Program-made: the position numbers and the translations under genes
Source of the DNA: Gilvimarinus chinensis DSM 19667
GTDB lineage: Bacteria; Pseudomonadota; Gammaproteobacteria; Pseudomonadales; Cellvibrionaceae
Assembly (NCBI RefSeq): GCF_000377745.1
Contig: NZ_KB898707.1
Location: 118,382-182,381 of the forward strand
Reading direction: 5' to 3'
Length of the DNA stretch: 64,000 bases
Shown here: positions 1 through 8,557 of the stretch, one piece after another
How positions within the stretch are numbered: position 1 is the stretch's first letter
How the letters are laid out: each line of letters starts with the position of its first letter
Notes under the pieces: generated by a model
What the model saw: only the letters and a program-made list of their open reading frames with translations
The model's database searches: none
Told to the model about the DNA's origin: nothing

Positions 1-870
1 GTTGCTTTCGATACCATTGCGTATCGCAAAAGCGGCAACGCCTTTGCCAAAACGAAACACCGTGGTTTCATGACAGGAATTTAACACCGGATTAAAAGGG
101 TGTTTCACAAAAGGACCCAAAGGGTCGTCGGCAATCGCCACTCCATTGCCAACCAAGTAGTCCGGCCGATCACCAAATGCGGCCTTGTAATAAATATAAA
201 TTTTGTTATCGATGACTATAGGATAAGGTCCGTGAATGGAAAATTGATCCCACTCACCCGGCGCACCATTGGGAATAATCGCGTCGCCACAAGGTGTCCA
301 GGGGCCATCGGGCGAGTCGGCTACCGATACGCTTACCGGGCAGTGGTCTCCCTTTAAACCACTGGGCTCTTCAAACGCCTGATAGTACAAATAGTACCTG
401 CCCTTCCAGACCAGAATATCGGGCGTACACACCGAGCGCCATCCCAACTTAGGTTTGTCGGGGCGACCTACCGCTAGGCCTTTCTCCTGCCAATGAAAAC
501 CGTCCTCTGAAGTGGCGTACCAAATATCACTTAAGTCCCAGTCCGTGGACGGGATGGTCTCGGTGCAAGCTTGTGCCCCGCGCGGTGCAGAGACAGTATC
601 GCGCTTGGTGTACCAAATATAATATTTTCCGTTCTCGCAGATTATTTTGGATGGATCGCGCCGCGAGACACGGCCATCTTCTGCACCATAATCAAACCCG
701 CTGATACGCGTATATTTAAAGCTGGTGAATAAGGGGTTGTCTTCCGGGCGCGGTGTTATATAGTTGCTGTACAACCGCTCCATCGCTTTACTTAAGGGTC
801 GATCGGGCCGAGTTGCCGGAATATCCCAAGGGAAAGCCCCATACTCAGTATCTTGATGGGTATCGCTCAT
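1..870 (-). CDS. GH117-like neoagarooligosaccharide hydrolase, C-terminus cut by window edge
   Basis: The reverse-strand frame from ATG 868-870 stays open to the window edge (290 codons). The protein begins MSDTHQDTEYGAFPWD and carries stretches I associate with GH117 alpha-1,3-(3,6-anhydro)-L-galactosidases: FKYTRISGFDYG, SRRDPSKII, YYIWYTKR, GWRSVCTPDILVWKG and YYLYYQAF, a five-bladed propeller type sequence. Family role: release of 3,6-anhydro-L-galactose from the non-reducing end of neoagarooligosaccharides. There is no signal peptide, so it is probably cytoplasmic and acts on imported neoagarobiose. Its ATG overlaps the TGA of the upstream symporter by one base (TGATG), so the two are probably translationally coupled. 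The family call rests on remembered motifs; the C-terminal part lies outside the window. Confidence 0.85.
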   Translation of the reverse strand, partial: MSDTHQDTEYGAFPWDIPATRPDRPLSKAMERLYSNYITPRPEDNPLFTSFKYTRISGFDYGAEDGRVSRRDPSKIICENGKYYIWYTKRDTVSAPRGAQACTETIPSTDWDLSDIWYATSEDGFHWQEKGLAVGRPDKPKLGWRSVCTPDILVWKGRYYLYYQAFEEPSGLKGDHCPVSVSVADSPDGPWTPCGDAIIPNGAPGEWDQFSIHGPYPIVIDNKIYIYYKAAFGDRPDYLVGNGVAIADDPLGPFVKHPFNPVLNSCHETTVFRFGKGVAAFAIRNGIESN

Positions 871-2549
871 CACTTACTCCAACCATTTTTGTTTTGTCGC
901 TGTCGAAAATACATGGCCGCGCCCAGCGCCATAATTAAGCCCGCTATGGCAGCCACTAAACTTGCGCTAGCCTCGGCTATCACCGATAGCACCAGCATAA
1001 TTAGGCCAATGGTAAAGACACCGACGGCGATCACTCGCAAGCCGTGCCGATTGTCAGCCTGATACTGGGACGGAGACACACTGGCGGCGGCCTCATGTTT
1101 GGCCTGCTCCAGCACCTTGTACTTTCGGTATTGAAGCGCCTCAAGGCCGCGATGTCGAGCCATTAACTCGCCAATCGCAAGCAGCAACACCGGTAAACCA
1201 ATACCCAACAGGGTTTCTTGTTCACGGTTAAGGCTAACGCCCCAAACTGCGGGAACCACAAATTTGAAAAAGGCATTGATCGCCAAGGTAAACAGCGAAA
1301 CACGCAATAACATCGTCCCGGTCTGGTACTTTGAAAATAACGCCCACACCGGTGGCAGAAACAGCGCGCCACCGGTCATGGCGGCTACAGTAAATACAAA
1401 GGAAACGATACCTCCCATTTTGGGAATAAATAATGCCACCGCAATGGTCACTAAACCCAAGGCTACCGTGGCTAAGCGCCCTACCCTCACCAGCGACCGA
1501 TCACTGGCGTCGGGTTTGAGATTTTTATAAATATCATTGGCAATAACTCCGGAGAACAAGTTAATAGCCGTGTTAACCGAGCTGGATGTTGCAAAGATCA
1601 TTGCCCCGAGCATTAAGCCCAGCATGCCTACCGGAAGTATTTCTTTACTGATCAGAAGGTAAGCTCCCTCATCAGCCAAACCGGCCAAATCCGGGTTGAG
1701 AACCCGATACACCATAGGCGGTAACATCCAGACAATCGGGCTAATGAAATACAAGCCGCCAAACAACAACCCTACTTTTTTAGCATCAGCCGGTGTAGCC
1801 ACCGAGGTATAGCGCTGCACGTAAGGCCAGTTGCCGGCAATAAAAAACAGGTTGTAGAGCCCAAAAACCACAATAAACGTCCAGGTATAATCACCACTAA
1901 CTGGAGCGAATAACTCCGACGGAGCCTGGGCGAAAAAACCACTAACACCCCCGACCCGGTCAAGCGCCAGCGGCACCACAATGATCACCGCCGCGGTTAA
2001 CACCACAAACTGCAAAATATCGGTGACAATCACCGCCCACAACCCGCCCACGGCGGTATAAGCCAGAATCATCAGCCCCAAAATGGCAATGCTCACCGCC
2101 AGGGGGATACCGGTACTCACCTCAACAATCTTAGCAACGGGATATAAAAACGCACCGGTAGAAAAACTGCCTATCAGTAACAAAATGTAGGTGTAGGTTT
2201 TTTGTACCCGCGCGCCCAAACGGTCGCGAATATACTCGGAGGCCGTTAGCGCTTTAGTACGATTCCAACGCGGTGCTATAAACAAACCCACCAGGATGCC
2301 AGCTATCGCCATGGTCCACTGAATCGTCATGGCAACAAAACCCTGGCTATAGGCAATAGAGCCCCAGGTCACAAAGGTGCCGGATGAGAAAAAACTCATA
2401 AACAGAGATAAACCACTCATCCACCAGGGCAAAGCGCCACCGGCGGCGTAAAAGCTGTTCATGCTTTTACCAGAGCGCGAAAAGCTCAGACCACAAGCCA
2501 ATACCAGCAAAGTGAAGACCAAAATAACGACACTATCGATTACATTCAT
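870..2549 (-). CDS. Sodium:solute symporter (SSS family), probable galactan-oligosaccharide or sugar importer
   Basis: A 559-residue hydrophobic protein with about 13-14 predicted membrane spans. It starts MNVIDSVVILVFTLLVLACG and continues with the SSS-type NSFYAAGGALPWWMSGLSLFMSFFSSGTFVTWG. The segment AYTAVGGLWAVIVTDILQF matches the conserved core of the family, and a hydrophilic tail near residues 480-510 precedes a last helix pair. Members use the sodium gradient to import sugars, acids or nucleosides. It lies between a GH16 and a GH117 gene and its stop overlaps the GH117 start by one base, so neoagarobiose or a monosaccharide from agar is the likely cargo. The exact substrate cannot be read from sequence. 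Confidence 0.88.
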   Translation of the reverse strand: MNVIDSVVILVFTLLVLACGLSFSRSGKSMNSFYAAGGALPWWMSGLSLFMSFFSSGTFVTWGSIAYSQGFVAMTIQWTMAIAGILVGLFIAPRWNRTKALTASEYIRDRLGARVQKTYTYILLLIGSFSTGAFLYPVAKIVEVSTGIPLAVSIAILGLMILAYTAVGGLWAVIVTDILQFVVLTAAVIIVVPLALDRVGGVSGFFAQAPSELFAPVSGDYTWTFIVVFGLYNLFFIAGNWPYVQRYTSVATPADAKKVGLLFGGLYFISPIVWMLPPMVYRVLNPDLAGLADEGAYLLISKEILPVGMLGLMLGAMIFATSSSVNTAINLFSGVIANDIYKNLKPDASDRSLVRVGRLATVALGLVTIAVALFIPKMGGIVSFVFTVAAMTGGALFLPPVWALFSKYQTGTMLLRVSLFTLAINAFFKFVVPAVWGVSLNREQETLLGIGLPVLLLAIGELMARHRGLEALQYRKYKVLEQAKHEAAASVSPSQYQADNRHGLRVIAVGVFTIGLIMLVLSVIAEASASLVAAIAGLIMALGAAMYFRQRQNKNGWSK

Positions 2550-2611
2550 ACACGCGGCTTTCTATTGTTATGATCAGCTAGGGGGTAATGGTCCGCTACC
2601 ACATCGTTTTA

Positions 2612-3820
2612 TTACTGCTTGGTGTAATAGCGAACCCAATCCACTTTCATACTGGTTCCGTCAATGGCGTCCGTGACAGGACCTGCGATATCGGCCTTTA
2701 AAATAGCCAGGCTAAATAAGATAGTGGTATCGCTAAAGCAAACGTCGTTACGCATCTGGTGATACAACTCGCCATCTAGGTAAAAGCGAAAGTAGTCTTC
2801 ATCCCACTCAAGCCCGTAGGTATGCCATTGTGCGGAGTAGTCGGCTACATGGGCTGCATCGTATTGCGCGACCTGCACCCAATCATCACCATCGTAGTAC
2901 TCAATGACATAGTCACTAATCAGGTTACGGTACTTGCCCTCTGAAGCGCCAAACTCTTGCAGCCAACCGTTGCTAAACTCTATGGCCGATACCTGCTGCG
3001 GTTTATCCCAATGCAACTCCAGCCATTTTTCACCGTGTTTTTGTGAGACCCAACGGGTATCCGCTTTGCCATCGATGGCGAACTTTTCTTTTGAGGGAAG
3101 CTTCGAGAATACGCCATTGGTGGTGATGTTCGCCGCCGTCGCCGCATTCTCGCCGCTGTCGTTCAGAACCCGAAATTCGGCGATATGAATTGAAGCAGGG
3201 TTATTCGATCGCAGGCGAATTTTCTGCGTAGAGACCGCTTCTTCAAGTGTTACATGATGCTCAGGATCACCATGCAGGGTATGGTGCAATTGGTTATCTG
3301 AGTGGGAGATACGCCCGTCTGGCAAGGTGTACTTATCCGTCCAATTGTGTACATTGGTGTTTATAATATTGGGGTAATGCCCTTCGTTGATATCAATTTC
3401 GCAGGCTTTTTCGCCTTCTGGCGTGCCTTGCTTGGGCCACAACCAAAATGAGTTGTTGGTGCCGTAAGCACCGGCGTATTTCATTTTGGCCTCATAGTAT
3501 CCGTAACCAAATTCTTTTTTGCTCCATATATTGCCAGTGGTCCAATCCTGCCCACCTCGGGATTCTTTTCTCGCTTTTAGAAGTAAAACTCCATCTTCGA
3601 TAACCGCGTTTTCTCGCCAACGACTGCTGAGCACCCATTCATTCTCCGTGGGACCATTTTGGCTGATCCAATTTTCCGTTAACTGGTCATCGGTGTAGTT
3701 GAAGTCATCCGACCAGCTCAGCTGATATTTCGATAGATCAATGCTATTTTTAATTTCGGATGCGTTTGATGCAACCGGAATACTCATCAGCACGAAAGTC
3801 AACATCATTTTTATATTCAT
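2612..3820 (-). CDS. Secreted GH16 endo-galactanase-like enzyme with a discoidin-like insertion
   Basis: 402 residues with a signal peptide (about 1-20). The GH16 fold is visible: SWSDDFNYTDDQL near 35-47, FGYGYYEAKMKY near 104-115, and the catalytic signature E141-I-D143-I-N-E146 in the ExDxxE form typical of the agarase, carrageenase and porphyranase branch. After NVHNW (157-160) the jelly roll is interrupted. Residues about 190-325 look like an F5/8C (discoidin, CBM32-like) domain (FAIDGKADTRWVSQKHGEKWLELHWDKPQQVSAIEFSNG). The GH16 fold then resumes at YSAQWHTYGLEWDEDYFRFYLDG. The protein should cut a galactan outside the inner membrane. The start has a GGGGAA Shine-Dalgarno (SD) sequence. 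Agarase, porphyranase or carrageenase specificity is undecided. Confidence 0.85.
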   Translation of the reverse strand: MNIKMMLTFVLMSIPVASNASEIKNSIDLSKYQLSWSDDFNYTDDQLTENWISQNGPTENEWVLSSRWRENAVIEDGVLLLKARKESRGGQDWTTGNIWSKKEFGYGYYEAKMKYAGAYGTNNSFWLWPKQGTPEGEKACEIDINEGHYPNIINTNVHNWTDKYTLPDGRISHSDNQLHHTLHGDPEHHVTLEEAVSTQKIRLRSNNPASIHIAEFRVLNDSGENAATAANITTNGVFSKLPSKEKFAIDGKADTRWVSQKHGEKWLELHWDKPQQVSAIEFSNGWLQEFGASEGKYRNLISDYVIEYYDGDDWVQVAQYDAAHVADYSAQWHTYGLEWDEDYFRFYLDGELYHQMRNDVCFSDTTILFSLAILKADIAGPVTDAIDGTSMKVDWVRYYTKQ

Positions 3821-4086
3821 TATGTTCCCCTAGCATTAGATTTTTGAATACCTGATATATCTTTAGGTGTTTTCAAGCCACCTATATGACACATTTATTT
3901 TTCTTTAATCTAAAAATCTATACTTGTATAAGTGGGGCAGCGAGGAATGATTTGATACGAGGAAGATATCTAAGGAAATATTGATATCATGAGTCCACGC
4001 GACCGCCGTCGCGTAACTATTTTCAACGATCCAAGCCCGCCTTGTCGATCGCTTGCAGACAAAGCGGGCATTGGCATTAACGCCTA
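3821..4086 (-). promoter_or_regulatory. GH16 upstream region with a strong hairpin behind the sulfatase gene
   Basis: This 266-base gap separates the sulfatase stop from the GH16 start, so GH16-SSS-GH117 may have its own promoter. It contains a palindrome ACTTGTATAAGT (3922-3933). Near the sulfatase end, 4035-4069 is a hairpin with 12-base arms and one mismatch (GCCCGC..TTGTC against GACAA..GCGGGC). It lacks a clear U-run on the minus strand, so it may be a weak terminator or an mRNA end. Confidence 0.5.
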
Positions 4087-5574
4087 CTACTCGGCTTTAT
4101 AAGTCTCTCGGTTTTTTGAGGCTTTTAATCGCTCCTCATAAAGCTCATCGTAAAACGCTTTTCGGCGCTGCTGGTAAGGGTATGCTTGCAATTGAATATT
4201 GTTGATATTTTGACTGTTCCATTGATTCCAAAGATCGGCAAGTTCCTTTTGCTGCTCGGGCATATTACCGTACAGATTATTCTGTTCCGTGGGGTCGTTT
4301 TTCATATCAAAAAAGCTTTTGCCTACACCTGGCAAAGGCTGATTCATGTATTTATAGTCTTCAGTTCGTACGGCCCACAAATGGTCTGCCTCTTCCATGC
4401 GCCAAAACAAAGCAGGGTGAGGGCTACCTTCCTTTTCACCGGTTAAGAAAGGAACCAAATTCACGCCTTCCAGTTTCCCATCGGTAGCATCGGCCCCGGC
4501 TAGCGCCACAGAAGTCGCGGCAATATCCAGCGCCGAGACTAAACCATCAAAAGATTCTCCGGCTGGCAGTTTACCCGCCCAATGCACCACAAAAGGTACG
4601 TGTACACCCCCTTCTAAAAGGCTTACCTTACCGCGCCGATATGGAGAATTATTTGCCCAATCCGCATTAGGCATCCAACTTTCAGGGTAAACACCACCAT
4701 TGTCCGACAAAAAGAAGATTAGTGTATTCTCGTATTTACCCGAATCTTTCAGAGCGTCCAGAACCATACCAATACCGCTGTCCATAGAGTCGACCATTGC
4801 CGCGTAGACGCGACGTTCTGAATCTTCGATATGCTGATATTGATCGATTAACTCTTGCGGCGCTTGCAGCGGAGCATGAGGCGCGTTATATGACAGGTAC
4901 AGCATAAACGGGTCGTCGGTCTCACGTACAAACCGTGCGGCATCGCGACTCATTTGAGTGGTTAAATACTCTGTGTGTTCGGCGCCTTTTTCATTTCGAA
5001 CCAAAGGCAGGTAACCGCCTTCATTCACCATATAATCTGGCTGACCACTCTCGACAAACAGTGGAGCCATTACCGTTTCATCTTGTGGAAAATAGCTGTG
5101 CCCACCGGATAAAAATCCAAAAAAGTAGTCAAACCCGCGATTATTAGGATGGTGATTGGGGGCGGCTCCCAAATGCCATTTACCGATGATTCCCGTGGTA
5201 TAACCCACTTCTTGTAAACGTTTGGCAAAGGTTTGCTCTGATTCGGGTATACCCGCATGAGGGTCAAATGGCGAATAGGCGATGTTGTTTTCCATACCAA
5301 AACGCGCTTGATAACGTCCGGTTAGTAACCCTGCCCGCGATGGCCCACAGTAATTATGGGTGACGTAGCCGTTAGTCAGAACGACGCCACCTGCCGCCAA
5401 TTCGTCAATGGTTGGGGTACGGATTTCCTTAGAGCCGGTATAGCCTAAATCACCGTAGCCTAAATCGTCAGCGAGTATCACCAAGATATTGGGTTGTTCG
5501 GCGGCAACCACCGTTAGCGGTAGCAGCAACAATAGACAGGCATTGAATAACGAGGTATAGCGGTTGCGCAACAT
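4087..5574 (-). CDS. Exported S1 family sulfatase
   Basis: About 495 residues from ATG 5574. I chose this start because it follows a GGGAG SD and opens a good signal peptide (MLRNRYTSLFNACLLLLLPL, cleavage near AA-E). Formylglycine motif C76-G-P-S-R with metal-binding ILADDLGYGDLG upstream, GKWHLG and the FFLSDNGG motif: a complete S1 arylsulfatase fold. S1 sulfatases hydrolyse sulfate esters after Cys is oxidised to formylglycine. In this locus the substrate should be a sulfated galactan oligosaccharide. It follows the cupin gene, but a 174-base gap with a palindrome (5671-5682) gives it a possible separate promoter. No sulfatase maturase is encoded in the window. Confidence 0.9.
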   Translation of the reverse strand: MLRNRYTSLFNACLLLLLPLTVVAAEQPNILVILADDLGYGDLGYTGSKEIRTPTIDELAAGGVVLTNGYVTHNYCGPSRAGLLTGRYQARFGMENNIAYSPFDPHAGIPESEQTFAKRLQEVGYTTGIIGKWHLGAAPNHHPNNRGFDYFFGFLSGGHSYFPQDETVMAPLFVESGQPDYMVNEGGYLPLVRNEKGAEHTEYLTTQMSRDAARFVRETDDPFMLYLSYNAPHAPLQAPQELIDQYQHIEDSERRVYAAMVDSMDSGIGMVLDALKDSGKYENTLIFFLSDNGGVYPESWMPNADWANNSPYRRGKVSLLEGGVHVPFVVHWAGKLPAGESFDGLVSALDIAATSVALAGADATDGKLEGVNLVPFLTGEKEGSPHPALFWRMEEADHLWAVRTEDYKYMNQPLPGVGKSFFDMKNDPTEQNNLYGNMPEQQKELADLWNQWNSQNINNIQLQAYPYQQRRKAFYDELYEERLKASKNRETYKAE

Positions 5575-5670
5575 GGTAACTCCCGTAAGAGGTCGGCTGC
5601 ACAACTGTCTGTGGCCAGTAACGTACCAACCAGAAGCGCAAGTGTGCAAAAACCATTCGTATTATTGTTT

Positions 5671-5682
5671 ATTGTATGCAAT
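5671..5682. promoter_or_regulatory. ATTGT-like palindrome upstream of the sulfatase
   Basis: ATTGTATGCAAT, a near-perfect palindrome about 100 bases upstream of the sulfatase start. It resembles ATTGTATACAAT at 63682 and ATTGTCGACAAT inside 14310-14327, and fits the FadR-type GntR pattern (GT-N2-AC like core with one change). Inferred operator. Confidence 0.45.
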
Positions 5683-5748
5683 ATATCAAAAGTTATACAC
5701 GATATAAAGCCAAACGGTGTGATTTATTTATCTGCACGAGGTGGCGGC

Positions 5749-6120
5749 TTATGCCGCCAATTTGGCCAGTACCACTTCAAAAGAATGGCCATCTGTTTGC
5801 CAGGCATGGGGGGTACTGGCATCGAAGGTGATAAAATCACCGGCGTAGCAATCAATCCCATCGGTAATATCATCAGGTTCACTACCGGCGATTAAGGTAG
5901 CGCAACCCTTTATCACATACGCCAGCCAAGCCTCATCTGACGTGTGCATAGCAAAGTAGTCCGCCTCGGGCTCGGCTCGTAGCACCAGTAGGCTGACACC
6001 ACTATCGTTCATTGTTTGCAACGTCCAACCGACAACACCAATCTCTACGGTTTCGGGCTCACCCGAGCGAGTGAGGATACTGCAGTTTTGCACCTTAGAC
6101 ATTATTACGTGAAAAGACAT
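5749..6120 (-). CDS. Small single-domain cupin protein
   Basis: 123 residues, no signal peptide. The cupin barrel shows in AWLAYVIKGCATLIAG and the second motif YAGDFITFDASTPHAWQTDG (a G-D then P-H pattern). The first motif is degenerate (FAMHTSDEAWLAYV), so a full metal site is doubtful. The start has an AGGTG SD. It lies 59 bases after the GH2 gene and is the last gene before the sulfatase promoter region. Small cupins in sugar loci are often isomerase-like, sensory or of unknown role; I cannot choose. An internal ATG at codon 7 is an alternative start. Confidence 0.75.
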   Translation of the reverse strand: MSFHVIMSKVQNCSILTRSGEPETVEIGVVGWTLQTMNDSGVSLLVLRAEPEADYFAMHTSDEAWLAYVIKGCATLIAGSEPDDITDGIDCYAGDFITFDASTPHAWQTDGHSFEVVLAKLAA

Positions 6121-6147
6121 CGGACACCTTTAGTTTTTATGAATGGG

Positions 6148-6173
6148 CGGCCTGCCACATAGGTGACAGGCCG
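6148..6173. repeat. Intercistronic hairpin between GH2 and cupin genes
   Basis: Arms CGGCCTGCCAC and GTGACAGGCCG with one mismatch and a 4-base loop. No U-run follows on the minus strand, so it is more likely a processing or stabilising hairpin than an intrinsic terminator. Confidence 0.5.
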
Positions 6174-6179
6174 ATGGAT

Positions 6180-8546
6180 TTATTCCATTTCCCACATTTC
6201 AGGCCAATAGCGATACACACTGTGGCCACATTTTTCTAACCGCTCGGTAGCTTCCGCCAAAAATTTAAGGCTTTGCGCCTTGGCCGCCGCCTGATCACCC
6301 ACCAGCAAGGTGTAGTGGTTATCGGCGAGGGTTTCACCCGATGCATCACTAATAGATATCTCTACCTCAAAGGTGCCTTCGGCATAAGCAGGCAACTGCC
6401 AGGCGATATCCACATAGTGAGCGGCACTATCGGTGGCAACATTCACCGCCTGGCTACCAGCAACACCGGTTTCCTTACCCTGATAGAGCACCCGCCAGTT
6501 GAGTGTTACCTCGTCAAAGCTGTGCTGGTAATCGTTCACTACCCACAAGCCCGCATTAAACTCGCTACCTGCATTCCAGCGGCGCTTATCAAACTGCAAG
6601 CTAGGCAACAGCGGCTGATAAGTGCGTTTTAGCCATTCGAATGAACGCTTCTTCTCACCGTAGTAATCAATAATGCCCCACTTAATATCGGGCACATGAG
6701 TCATAAAGTGGCACAGGGCGACACCGCTCATTTTGGGTTTACGACGGCGGTAGGTTTCCAGCGCGAACTGAATGACCGTGCCCTGAGCAATTTGTGTCGC
6801 CTCGACAAATTCTTCCAGCGAATCCATTTTGTAGTCGTCAAAAACTTCAAAATTGAGGTTTTTGAGAATATCGATGTCCGCCCAGTGGTATGCCCAGCTG
6901 GGACCCATGGGCCATAGTTCATCGGAGGGGATAAACTTTTTCAGACTTTCAATATTAGGCGCCGAGGCCGCCGTTAGCTCCGGTATAATGGCGCAGTCAA
7001 GCGAAGGATAGTACTCCTCCATAAACTCGGCGCCGCCTTGGTAGTAATGTTCGTTCGCGTGTATGCTCTCGTGGGGTTTAAAGCCCATGTTCTGGGCAGA
7101 GGGGGAGCTTAACGGCGAGGCCAAACCATAGGGGATGTTGGTATGCTCAGCCACCGCGTCGCCAATGACCTCCATCAATTGCTTATTGCCACTCTCCTCG
7201 TGTGCACCGGAGAAGAACACTTCTTCGCCCCCCATCCAAAAGATATTGGAGGCGTGGTTGCGGCGTTGTTTAACCGTTTCAATACACTCGTGCAACACAC
7301 CATCGACAAATTCTTTATCGCTTGGGTAAGCTTGTGTGGCCAGAGTAAAGTTCGTCCATACGGTAATACCCAGTTCATCGCACAGGCGATAAAAATCGGG
7401 AATTTCCGGTGGATGCCAGCCAAAAATACGCAAATTATTAATGTTGGCCTCGCGCACCATAGCTACGCGATCTTCGTACTTTTTAAGCGTGTTGCGACCA
7501 TACAAAAACGACGGCTGACCGCCCCAGCAGGCCGAACGCAAAAAGTGCCGTTTGCCATTAATAAAAAAGGTCCAGGGGTACTCGTTGTCATCACGGGTGT
7601 AGCCTGGGTTAAAGTCCATGGTGACTTCCCGCAAACCGATTACCTCAGAGGTGGCATCCAGCTCTTGATCGTTTTGCTGCAACGCTACATCCAGCTGATA
7701 CAAATTCTGTTCGCCCATATCCCAGGGCCACCAGAGCTTAGCGTCATCCACTTTAAGAGTTGTGCTTACACTGTTTTCGCCGGGGGATACGGTAACGCTT
7801 TGGCTAAAGTTCTGCGCCGCGCCGTCGCAGTTTTTACCCGCTAAAGTGCCCACAAGCTCAACGGTTTGGTCGGCATCAGTGTGGTTAATAATCTGCGCGC
7901 TCAGCTCTACTTGCGCTTGGTTGTCACCCTGAACAGTGACATCGGTACGCAGGTTATCGATACGCACTTGCTCGGTGGCCTCGATCCGTACCGGTCGCCA
8001 AATACCAAACGGCACCAGACCCGAGAAATAATCGCCCGAAAAGTTAACTTTTTTGCCGCCGCAGTTGCGGTAGTTTTTCGGCGGCGGATCCAGTTTAATC
8101 ATCAGCATGTTGGAGCCGTCGCGCCAGTCGGCAAAACTAACGGCGTCGGTAATATCAAACTCAAACTCCGAGAACATGCCTTCGTGACGGCCTAAAAAGT
8201 GGCCGTTTAACCACACGCTGCAACTGTAATCCACACCTTCAAAAATCAGGCGAATTTTTTTGCCTTGCATGTCGTCAGGTACGGCAAAGCGACGGCTGTA
8301 CCACCACTCATACTCGGCGACCCATTTGGCGCGGTGCATGTTGCGGCCAAAGTAAGGGTCGGCAATTTCGTTGGCGCGGTGCAAATCGGTATAGACATCG
8401 CCCGGCACATTGGCAAAGTTCCAGCTAAAGTGAGTACCCTGGTACTCAGCAGGCAATAAGTGCAGCCCTTCTATTTCGCCCTGGCCCGGGCGCATGCGCT
8501 CCATCTGCCAGCGAAAGCCGCTTAAATCCAGGTTAATGCGTGACAT
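6180..8546 (-). CDS. Cytoplasmic GH2 glycosidase (beta-galactosidase or beta-mannosidase-like)
   Basis: 788 residues without signal peptide. N-terminal sugar-binding jelly roll (about 40-195: WWYSRRFAVP, GVDYSCSVWLNGHFLGRHEGMF), an Ig-like domain (about 200-305) and a TIM barrel from about 310. The acid/base region reads FWMGGEE (E441 or E442), where classical GH2 enzymes have G-N-E. The probable nucleophile is E523 in IIPELTAASAP. This architecture matches the mannosidase/glucosaminidase branch of GH2; in an agar locus a galactosidase on imported oligosaccharides is likely. The SD TGAGG precedes ATG 8546. It is 11 bases downstream of the aldehyde dehydrogenase gene and so in the same operon as the CoA-transferases. 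Confidence 0.85.
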   Translation of the reverse strand: MSRINLDLSGFRWQMERMRPGQGEIEGLHLLPAEYQGTHFSWNFANVPGDVYTDLHRANEIADPYFGRNMHRAKWVAEYEWWYSRRFAVPDDMQGKKIRLIFEGVDYSCSVWLNGHFLGRHEGMFSEFEFDITDAVSFADWRDGSNMLMIKLDPPPKNYRNCGGKKVNFSGDYFSGLVPFGIWRPVRIEATEQVRIDNLRTDVTVQGDNQAQVELSAQIINHTDADQTVELVGTLAGKNCDGAAQNFSQSVTVSPGENSVSTTLKVDDAKLWWPWDMGEQNLYQLDVALQQNDQELDATSEVIGLREVTMDFNPGYTRDDNEYPWTFFINGKRHFLRSACWGGQPSFLYGRNTLKKYEDRVAMVREANINNLRIFGWHPPEIPDFYRLCDELGITVWTNFTLATQAYPSDKEFVDGVLHECIETVKQRRNHASNIFWMGGEEVFFSGAHEESGNKQLMEVIGDAVAEHTNIPYGLASPLSSPSAQNMGFKPHESIHANEHYYQGGAEFMEEYYPSLDCAIIPELTAASAPNIESLKKFIPSDELWPMGPSWAYHWADIDILKNLNFEVFDDYKMDSLEEFVEATQIAQGTVIQFALETYRRRKPKMSGVALCHFMTHVPDIKWGIIDYYGEKKRSFEWLKRTYQPLLPSLQFDKRRWNAGSEFNAGLWVVNDYQHSFDEVTLNWRVLYQGKETGVAGSQAVNVATDSAAHYVDIAWQLPAYAEGTFEVEISISDASGETLADNHYTLLVGDQAAAKAQSLKFLAEATERLEKCGHSVYRYWPEMWEME

Positions 8547-8557
8547 AATGACCTCAG

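Noticed and set aside
7143..7844. 233-codon open frame on the plus strand inside the GH2 gene
   Set aside because: It is fully antisense to a gene with clear domains and has no recognisable protein features.
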